From the NCBI GenBank assembly GCA_000711775.1, contig ARYC01000570.1, forward strand, positions 85,374 to 149,373: DNA of 64,000 nt, read 5' to 3'. Position 1 is the stretch's first letter, and each line of letters opens with the position of its first letter. The notes beneath the pieces were generated by a model. That model saw nothing but the letters and a program-made list of their open reading frames with translations. It did not search any database and was not told where the DNA came from. The translations under genes and the position numbers were made by a program. Source of the DNA: Oxytricha trifallax (taxonomy: Eukaryota > Ciliophora > Spirotrichea > Sporadotrichida > Oxytrichidae). Positions 56,600 to 64,000 of the stretch are shown piece after piece.

Positions 56600-59458
56600 T
56601 ACTTTTCATGGTATGACTTGAAATCAGTCGCAAATATAAACATACGCTCGGACACTTCAACTTGCTTCTCCAACCACTTTTCGTTTTATTATTATTATTA
56701 AATGTTATAAATTTATTTTTAGTTTTACTCTGAGACATTTCCTGGAGGCATTTATTAGCTTTTTATACAAATTTGTTGATTGCAATAACTCCAAAGAATA
56801 ATGTAGGCTTCTGGACGAGTGGGGTTAAGTGAAATTAATTCATCTAGAGCTTCAATTCCAAGTTCAAATTTATCCGGTTTTAGGTTTAAGTATAAAAGAG
56901 ACCAAGCTAAATAACCATAGAAATTTTCTTTCGTCTTATCATAAAATTAAAATATTGAATTAAGAAAGTGTTAGAATCTTTAAATATTTTATGTATATTG
57001 TGAAATAAAAAATAGAAATCTACAATTGTTTACTCTGCAGTTTTTATAATATTTGCATAATATTCAGGCTCTCTAATTATCTTCTAATAAGAAGGACTAA
57101 GTTTGATATCAAATTTCTTGATAATTATCAAAATTTTCAGCATTATGAAGCATGGAATAATGAAATCAGACTGCCTCTACTGCCTTTTCTTATTATCAAT
57201 CTCGATACATCCTAATAGTATAATTTAATTACAATTCAAAGAAATCTTTTTGGAAAATCTAAAAAAGTAAAATATCAGACTTACTGGAAATGTATTTGCA
57301 TGCATCTTAAATCAATTTATTTCTCTCCTCGAGAAGTTAAAGCCTTTCTTTCTACCCAGTACATTTCTAATTAATAAACTCTAAAACCCTTTACTTCTAG
57401 ATACAGCTCATCATCAATGAAAATGAAAACCAACTGAAATATCCTAGATCCATTTAATCGTTGTTTCTCTTATATCTTATCGCTTTTTTAAAGTATTCTT
57501 AAGCTTTTTCGTAGTCATTTTTATAGAAGGAATTCTTTCCCATACCAAAGAGTGCTTCATGACATTTAGGCTAAGATTAAAGCACTTAAGTGAAAATTTA
57601 ATCACTCTTTGCCAATTCATAGTCAGAAATAAGTGAGGAATGCATTGTAAAGAGGGATTTATTATCAATAATAAAGGCCAGATTTAAGAGTTCAAGAGTC
57701 AACTTTGAATCTGAAGAGTAAAAGAGTTATTGATGAGAAGAAATTTATTGACCTTTAGAAGGAGAATACATTCTATCACTGTGATTCATGATATTTTCTC
57801 GTTGATTCATACTGAATATATTTAGTTAAATCGAGCTCTTGGCAACTGGTGTTAGAGGCAAATCTATCGTTTAATTCTTAAAAGTATCGTGCTTTCTTTG
57901 ATAAATCTTCCTATCGTCATCGATTGTGAACTTTCTAGTTGGAGTAACTCTTTTACTTTGAGAGTGTAACTATTTCTTTTAATTTAACTCATACTCAATT
58001 CTATTTCTTCCAAGACTTTTATTTGGAGTTTTTGCTTGGGAATTTTCTGTGTTAAATGATCTTTCACTAGTTAAATCATCAAAATTTAGTTTTTAAAATT
58101 ATGATTTCTGCTCATTTAAGGTTTTTAACCCATCTTGGATTAAATTTTCTAAAATGTCTAGAGACCCTTAATTATTGTGTAGTATTCTACTCTATCTATT
58201 GCTTTCTTTAAACTTATTCGAGCTCATTTTTAATCGAATATCATCTTCCATATCACCACTGCCAGGTGCGAAAGTTTAGCCAGAGTTGAAATTATAGTCT
58301 TAAGTACCCTTGCTTTTCATATTCAAATTTTGATTTGCTACAAAACCAAGCTCAAAACTGAATTGCGCTTTATTCTGATCAAAGTTTCTTTCAACTTCTT
58401 CTTGAATAAGTTAAAGTTCTTGCATAAGTTCTTATTCGATTTATTCTTTGGCTTTTTCTTACAAAATTTACTTACTCATCAAATATGTAGGCTGTGGTTG
58501 TAACACCTGTTGCTATGAAATATTTACATCATTATTTTATTAAATAGAGGTCTTCTCTGTGATAGCAGGTTCCGATTGAACTTTTAACTAATTTTTGTTT
58601 GCAGACTCAGGATTATTCAAATTTAAGGGCTATTAATCATGACTATCAAATTTAGGTTTACAGTCAATTATTTATGTTTGGTTTTGTAGCTAATCTGTGA
58701 TATTTTTTTCATCATGAAGCTCCTCTATGTTTTAAGAATCATCAATTTCCATGCTCAGCAATCGATCTGATCTCTACCAGTCTTAATCCTATTATTGTTT
58801 TATTGAATCATCATTCATGAGCATTATTAACTTTTCGTTGGTTAAGTTCAATTAAGTAATAGAATTCATTTCATTATCAATCTTATCAATTTTTTAAATT
58901 AAATCTTGTTATTTAAAGTAATTTTGATCATTGAGTATGAGCTGAGTAAAAGCCTTAGAGATAATTTAAATTTAAATTATACTAATCAAATGGAAAATAA
59001 AGGATAAACATGCATCAAATTTAATGAAAATGTTTCATATATGTTAAGAATTCCTTTTTTTATTTTTGTTTAGTAGATTTTTTAAGTTGAAGTTTGTAAT
59101 GCATTAATTGATTTTTTAATTTTAATAAATTCTTATTTACATTCAAATCTTTGATTCTCTCTTAACATTTTATTAAAATTTGTTTTATTAGATCTTTCTT
59201 TCTGTTCTTCTCATTTTATTGGGAACTCATTTTGTCATACAGGACTTAAACTGAATTTTGGTTTTGGGTTTTGTATATTTGATCCAAGATCTGAAGTTAA
59301 TTTTCTCTGGATTAAGGATGGTGCTTTCAGTCTAGACTTCTAAGTAATTTCTTAGCTGTAACTATAATATTTTTATATATAAAACTGCATGAATTATAAG
59401 AAAAAATTTGGATCTTTGTTTTAGGTGCTTACTTTAGTTTTTGAGATTGGCTTTCCAT
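56600..59458 (-). CDS. TPR protein with coiled-coil N-terminus, unknown
   Basis: Tentative ATG at 59458 (MESQSQKLK) with one or more short introns near 59290-59430. The coiled coil ILDQIYKTQNQNSVQVLYDK and LLKLKNQLMHYKLQLKKSTK follows. A 55-bp IES joins MKHFHQI to ISKAFTQLILNDQNYF. A long Gln/Asn/Ser-rich middle leads to C-terminal TPR units: HEALFGMGKNSFYKNDYEKA with QEYFKKAIRYKRNN, then NFYGYLAWSLLYLNLKPDKF and EAYIILWSYCNQQ. The end is unclear (last convincing block WLEKQVEVSERMFIFATDF, about 56610). TPR assignment comes from helix pairs with the A-x-G-Y-A-like spacing. A ciliary/IFT-type role is possible but unsupported. Confidence 0.6.
58970..59024. other. 55-bp IES, pointer AATTTAA (plus strand)
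   Basis: AATTTAA at 58963-58969 and 59018-59024. Removal on the minus strand gives KHFHQIISKAFTQLILNDQ in frame and removes a TGA. Confidence 0.68.
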
Positions 59459-59519
59459 GTTAAAATTTATTAATTAAATTAAATTATTACAATTAAGGTT
59501 TAGATATCAAGATATATAT

Positions 59520-59520
<1 letters not shown>

Positions 59521-59552
<32 letters not shown>
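59521..59552. repeat. (TA)n microsatellite
   Basis: About 15 uninterrupted TA units between two minus-strand genes. Confidence 0.9.
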
Positions 59553-59555
<3 letters not shown>

Positions 59556-59589
59556 CTATTTTCAATAATATCAATATAAAAACTACTAA

Positions 59590-61180
59590 TCATTCCAAAT
59601 CAATTAAGGTTTAAATCTCTGATTTCAACAAATCTCTCCTGTTCTTGAGCTACTCCAACAACTCTTTCTTCCTCGTGTCATAATCAATATATAATCCTGA
59701 AGCGACTTAATTTTACTGCTAGTTTTATATTTCACTCATATTTTCTTGATTTTGCATGATTTCATCCACTTCTATTTAATTGAGTTATTCTGAGTTTGGT
59801 CTTGCGATACTTTCATTCATAACATACTCTAGGTGGTTGCTATAAATAAAATGGTTAACTAATCTATTTTTTTAAAATATAGGATTTTAACCTAGAGTTT
59901 TATGATTCTAAATGCATTCTAAACTTACCTGAGTAAATTGAGTCCACCTGATACTTTCGAAATCTGCATTATATCACTAATATTTTAGTTTCTTTACTTT
60001 GATTACTGCTTATTTTGCTCATTATTATCAACCTAATCTGAATTCTATAAGGAACTAACATTCTCATGTTTAATTTGATTGATAATACTCTCTATCATTA
60101 AACTAGTCTCTTGGTTCTCTAAATATTCACTCATTTCACTGTTAGCAAGGGCATCCACAAACATTTCTTCAGCTTCCAATCTAAACTTCTGAGAAATCTT
60201 CTTCAAAATCATAATCTGCAAATCATTGAAAATACTAAAGAATTTACTCTTTATTTGAATCTACTATTACTTTAAATTCAGTATATAAAACATTATCATG
60301 GAAGGTGTTCATAGTCATGTTTCTGTACATACTATCTTTCTTGAGTCCTTGAGTGTAGGGGTCTTCGAGGTCAGCATAGCGACCAGACTCTGCAATGCGA
60401 AGTTTAGTCACTTCTTGGTACAAAGGCACAATTGAATAGAGCAAGTTTGAAAGATAAAACTATTAAATAAATAAAACCAAATAGTTTCACTGTACTTAAT
60501 GATAAATTTATTTTATGAACAATTGCTTTAAGAACTATATTTAAAATTATATAGATAGTAGAGTAAGAGCTGATAATTTTCAAATAAATCGCATTGTTTC
60601 TTTGAGAATAGTTCTTCATGATTCATAGGGTTAAATGCAGACTTTGTTGTAAACTAAATTCCTCATTATAAAATAAAAATGGATTTAAACCCAATTTTTC
60701 TTAATAGAGTTAAGTTTAATGCTGAGTTTGTAGTCCATAGTCTATCTTCTCTGAGGCATTTCACTTATTCTACTCTATCTTTAAAAATAATTAACTTCTT
60801 GGAGAGGTTTATCATGGAACTTCTATCTTATTGAGTCTGGGGTTGAGAATAGCTCAGTGTATTCCTTCTAAAAATACTCCCTTTTATGATAAAATATATT
60901 TAAGAACTATCTATGCTTCTTTTCAATAATTTATCATAAATATTTACCTATTATAAGCTGAGGGTCGTTGGAAGAGAGTACTCTAGAAAACTCATCTAAT
61001 GCAAATTGGTTACTCTAAACTCTGGCATCGATGTGAGGAAGCATTTAATCCAAAATCATTTGATAAAGCTCGACCGAAGATTCGTCTTTTGCGGCATCTT
61101 GAGACAATAATTGCTGTAGGTTTAGTGAGTTTAGTAGGTTTAAATTACTATTGAACAAAATAAAAAATTCTAAATTATAT
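59590..61180 (-). CDS. Helical protein of unknown function
   Basis: N-terminus not found; the first block reads LNLLNSLNLQQLLSQDAAKD, LPHIDARVQSNQFALDEFSR and VLSSNDPQLIIG. Next come KREYFQKEYTELFSTPDSIR and ISEMPQRRQTMDYKLSIKLN, then LYSIVPLYQEVTKLRIAESG with RYADLEDPYTQGLKKD and VLYTEFKVIVDSNKE. A helical RLEAEEMFVDALANSEMSEY and an Asn/Gln-rich stretch precede the C-terminal helix TRKKELLEQLKNRRDLLKSE; TGA at 59590. Inserts are visible near 59880-59930 and 60450-60600. The charged segments with conserved-looking aromatic residues suggest a real protein, but I recognise no family. Confidence 0.55.
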
Positions 61181-62535
61181 AAGCTATACTTCAACAGATT
61201 TTAACATGAATTTTGCTTAATAATAAATAAGAAATATTATATAAATATACAACAATATTTGGCATTTAAGTTTGCTATTGTGATTTTAAGTTAATAGATG
61301 GCTAATTTTAAACCTAACTTTATAAAAAAATAATGAGTGACCTGGTTATTAAGGGTGTATTATAAATTATGCAAAGAAATCATACCTCAAATGTTTTAAT
61401 CGCTTTTTGGCATTAAATATAGAAAACCTAATTAAATAGATTAATTCAGGAAAAATATATGGAAGTCTTTAGGTTCATCATTATTTTATCAAAAAATACT
61501 TTTTGGATATAATTTTCCATGGATTTCATTGAAATAATATTCAATGAAACAATTATATTATCATTCAAGGTATCAACTTAAGATTTATATTAAAAATCGA
61601 AATTTATTGAAATCATTGCTTATGTTGTAAAGTTTTTCTTTGAATTCTTATTGATTAACAAATAATTAAAATATTTAGTAAATTAGAACTATTCTCTCAA
61701 ATTCTAACAAACTAAACTTTGCTGAATTTGATTAGAGACTCCCTAGTTCTAGTTACTTTAGAAATTCTAATTGAGATTGTTGAATTGACTATTGCTCATT
61801 TTTATTTCAAAATATATTGTTTAAATTTGAATTAATTGGATTGATTAAATTTATTTAATATTTAGAGACTTATATATTATCTACTTTAAATAGTTCTTAA
61901 AATATGTATTTGCAAATAATCTTAATATAAAGTTGAAATTAAATTGATTTTACAGAATTATAATTTTCATAATCAACAAATTAAAATTGATATAATCGCC
62001 GCAAAAATAATGTTATTATTTTAGGAAAATTTAATTAATTTATAAGTTGTCAAAGTAAGTATATATTTTTAAATATATATGTTATATTGTTTACAAAATT
62101 AGAAATCAATTAGTAAATTTTTCACAATATAATTTAAAAGATATTACTTATAATTATTGGAAGTAAGTATTATCGGTTATAAATGCAGTTTTTTATTTTT
62201 TAAATGCTTTTCTATTTACATTTCTGTAATATTAAGTTAACTTAGTGAACTAAAAATGATATTAATAATTGTTTATGTGAAGTGAATTAACATTAAATAG
62301 AAGTTGTTTTTCTAACATCAGAAAGCCTGATTTGCATGAACTTCAAAATCCAAGTCTTCTAAGCCATAGCTTCACCTTCTCAGTGTGCAATTATTATTAA
62401 AACCCTTATTCATTCAATATTTTAAATTTATAAAAATCATTAAATACCCAAATTTTATTAAAAAATGGGGGTTTTATCTTTTTTTTTCACAAGAAATATA
62501 CCAAATAAATTCTCCATATTCAAACTAACTATTTA
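61181..62535. other. Long AT-rich non-coding stretch before the GDE continuation
   Basis: About 1.35 kb with no recognisable coding segment, repeat or RNA. A GC-richer patch at about 62315-62385 (ACATCAGAAAGCCTGATTTG and GCCATAGCTTCACCTTCTCA) stands out; its first part is a short palindrome (TCAGAAAGCCTGA). No function proposed. Confidence 0.5.
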
Positions 62536-63311
62536 TTATTTAGGGCATAAAAGACTATGTTGATCTCGCAGAAGACAGCTATTCAGGCGGTAATAACTTG
62601 GCCTAAACATCAATTCTGAATGAGTTGGTTGAGTTACACTTCAGAGATAACGATCAGAGAGTGCATCTTGAAAAGATTAACAGAGGAGAGCCACCCAGGA
62701 AAGTCACTATAGCCTAACTTATCCAAGATATAATCTAAGCTAAATAATGGTATGTTTGTGTTAGTTTAGAAAAATAAATGTTTAAGAGAACCCAAGAGAC
62801 TTATCATAATGATTTATTTTAATAAGCTCATGCTAGTGGAATACAATTTAGAGAGTGGAATGCTGGAACATAAATTGATTCTTGTATGAAAGATCAAGGT
62901 TTCAACATATTGTTTGATTAAATTTATAGTACTTATAAAGGTTTTTAACCATTAGGTCTTGACAATTTTATTTGGCAATAAACATCTACCTTGATTTGGA
63001 GACAGGTTTTGTATTAGGAGGTAACTAATTTAACTGTGGTACTTGGATGGATAAAATGGGCTCCTCGGATAAAACTGGAAATAGAGGAGTTCCAGCTACT
63101 CCAAGAGACGGTGCATTTTAATTATATTTGAATTTCAATTATACATCATTAAAATTTATTGATACTTTAATTTGCATACATATTGATTTTTACTGTTTAA
63201 TAATAAAGTGCACCCATTGAATTAGTAGCTTTACTATATACAGCTTTAAAATTCATGGAAAGCATGTATGATTATGGAGTGATTTAAAACAATACAGTAA
63301 CTTTGAAGAAT
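62536..63311 (+). CDS. AGL: Glycogen debranching enzyme, continuation (amylo-1,6-glucosidase part)
   Basis: Directly continues the frame that breaks at 2651. It reads [40 protein letters not shown] with DQGFNI, then [20 protein letters not shown] with MDKMGSSDK and [20 protein letters not shown]. These match the C-terminal glucosidase blocks of eukaryotic debranchers ([59 protein letters not shown]). Two IES (62904-62980, 63111-63207) are solved. The frame is then cut after TVTLKN by a TBE at 63312. Roughly the last 170-200 residues expected for the family lie beyond the window. Confidence 0.93.
62904..62980. other. IES in GDE, pointer AACAT
   Basis: AACAT at 62904-62908 and 62981-62985. Removal gives [20 protein letters not shown] in frame. 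Confidence 0.85.
63111..63207. other. IES in GDE, pointer GTGCA
   Basis: GTGCA at 63111-63115 and 63208-63212. Removal gives [20 protein letters not shown] in frame. Confidence 0.85.
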
Positions 63312-64000
63312 CAAAACCCCAAAACCCCTTAATGAGGTTTATAAGTGCTTTGATTTGTAGGGAATTTGTTAGGGGTTGGGGTTATTAATTAAATGCGAGA
63401 CTAAATAGCAAGCTTTTGGGGTCTATTTATGATGATGAAGAGTATATAGATTTAGTGTTTAAACTGCGATATGGATGTGATATATACAGTGAATAAGTCA
63501 AACCAGTACTGAACTATAAGTCTATTGGCACTGCTCTTAAAGCGTAGTCCCTCAACTGTTCGTTCTCACTGCTTGAAAGCTGTGTAATTAAAGCAATAAT
63601 AGCTGAATTCTTAGCCAAAGAGGAAAGCTAAGTTTCTATAGAAGCATATTGACTATCTTATTAATGAAAAAACTTTGAAGTATTTGGCTCACTTCTCTAT
63701 CGACTAACGAGCTATTATGTTTCATCGCCAGTTCCCTGAGTTGAAGATCTCTGCATAGTCTGTTGCAAACATTTATAAACGAAATGGTATCTCTTACAAA
63801 GGTGTGAATCGTATCAAGAGAGTGATTGATTTCACTCTGCCATTTTACAACAACACATTATATTATATTTATAATTAAATGCAGAGAGCCTAATAGAATA
63901 ATATTAAGTTTATGCATGCTGACGAGGCTGTGTTTACATTCAACACTTTCATCTAGAAGTCTTGGTATAAGAGGCATAGCAACATAGAAGTATATGACTA
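63312..64000 (+). mobile_element. Second TBE, left end only, diverged
   Basis: Begins CAAAACCCCAAAACCCCTTA right after AAT (63309-63311), the TBE terminus and target. The first ~50 bp match the complete element with few changes; the following part (GGGAATTTGTTAGGGGTTGG) differs, so it belongs to another TBE copy or subfamily. It interrupts the debranching enzyme segment and continues past the window. Confidence 0.93.
63398..64000 (+). pseudogene. Partial, frameshifted TBE transposase
   Basis: Homologous to the 42-kDa transposase at 25517: VKPVLNYKSIGTALKA, IDYLINEKTLKYLAHFSIDQ, IYKRNGISYKGVNRIKRVID and FMHADEAVFTFNTF. Relative to that copy there are two frame changes: the start codon is out of frame with the body (a one-base difference before GGGGTCTATTTATGATG), and another shift occurs near 63545 between TALKA and SPSTVRSH. 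The window ends inside the catalytic domain. Likely non-functional. Confidence 0.85.

Larger units (their letters stand above)
2645..62535. other. Gene-bearing ~60 kb interval separating two consecutive GDE segments (pointer TTATTTA)
   Basis: TTATTTA lies at 2645-2651, at the end of the TWFFIQ block, and at 62536-62542, just before [16 protein letters not shown]. Joining at the repeat gives [16 protein letters not shown] in frame; debranching enzymes of other eukaryotes have W-x-x-Q-x-I-x-D-Y at this point. The interval contains about eighteen other gene loci on both strands and a full TBE. A second GDE paralogue could in principle mimic this, but the exact phase and absence of overlap or gap favour one split gene. 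Confidence 0.8.

Noticed and set aside
62315-62385. GC-richer patch before the GDE continuation as a coding segment
   Set aside because: No frame shows a recognisable protein and the GDE join at 62536 needs nothing from it.
1-64000. Scrambled or inverted MDS order within the nested genes
   Set aside because: Wherever pointers were solved, the segments were in coding order and on one strand; non-adjacency (GDE, PRMT5) was seen but no inversion.

Overview
The window is best read as germline (micronuclear) DNA of a spirotrich ciliate of the Oxytricha/Stylonychia/Tetmemena type. Four observations support this. (1) Homologous reading frames run through TAA and TAG as glutamine and stop only at TGA. 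(2) Frames are interrupted by AT-rich inserts, mostly 50-260 bp, bounded by short direct repeats (pointers); removing the insert plus one repeat restores the frame. These are internal eliminated sequences (IES) between macronuclear-destined segments (MDS). (3) There is one complete and one partial telomere-bearing element (TBE transposon), each beginning CAAAACCCCAAAACCCC. (4) A relative of the hypotrich telomere end-binding protein alpha is present. The species assignment is inference.

Layout. 1-2651 (+) holds the middle of a glycogen debranching enzyme gene (GDE), with a CBM48 glycogen-binding module lying inside one of its inserts. 2695-3515 (-) mitochondrial ribosomal protein mL49. 4028-6488 (+) TPR protein. 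6687-10590 (-) syndetin/VPS50. 11031-15635 (+) ion channel fused to an adenylate/guanylate cyclase. 15772-16459 (-) small secreted protein. 17042-19479 (-) RRP1/Nop52. 19700-23178 (+) Gln/Asn-rich unknown. 23175-25248 (+) TTC39/IML2 family. 25401-33327 (+) mucolipin-like TRP channel with a 4.1 kb TBE between codons 4 and 5. 33520-35551 (-) unknown. 35733-36410 (-) only the C-terminal part of PRMT5. 36769-43328, 43490-45401 and 45612-47133 (+) three successive genes with CEP164-type WW domains. 47194-50051 (-) TEBP-alpha/POT1-like protein. 50229-52563 (-) MTHFD/FolD, with a 670-bp foldback element inside. 53154-55154 and 55239-56153 (-) coiled-coil proteins. 56600-59458 (-) TPR protein. 59590-61180 (-) unknown. 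62536-63311 (+) the continuation of GDE, cut by a second TBE that runs off the end.

The main structural result is nesting. The GDE frame stops at 2651 and resumes at 62536 through a shared 7-bp pointer (TTATTTA) in the right phase, with the expected next residues. About 60 kb, carrying some eighteen other loci and a whole transposon, therefore lies between two neighbouring GDE segments. Inside that interval other layers repeat the pattern: the TBE in the mucolipin gene, the foldback element in the folate gene, and a PRMT5 fragment without its front half. This resembles the 'Russian doll' loci reported for Oxytricha germline DNA.

No rRNA, tRNA or CRISPR was recognised. Intron sizes are mixed, and several are very short (25, 26, 36 and 38 nt, plus a possible 18-nt case). 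Exact MDS edges were solved by hand only where a pointer and a frame-restoring join could both be seen; elsewhere boundaries are approximate.
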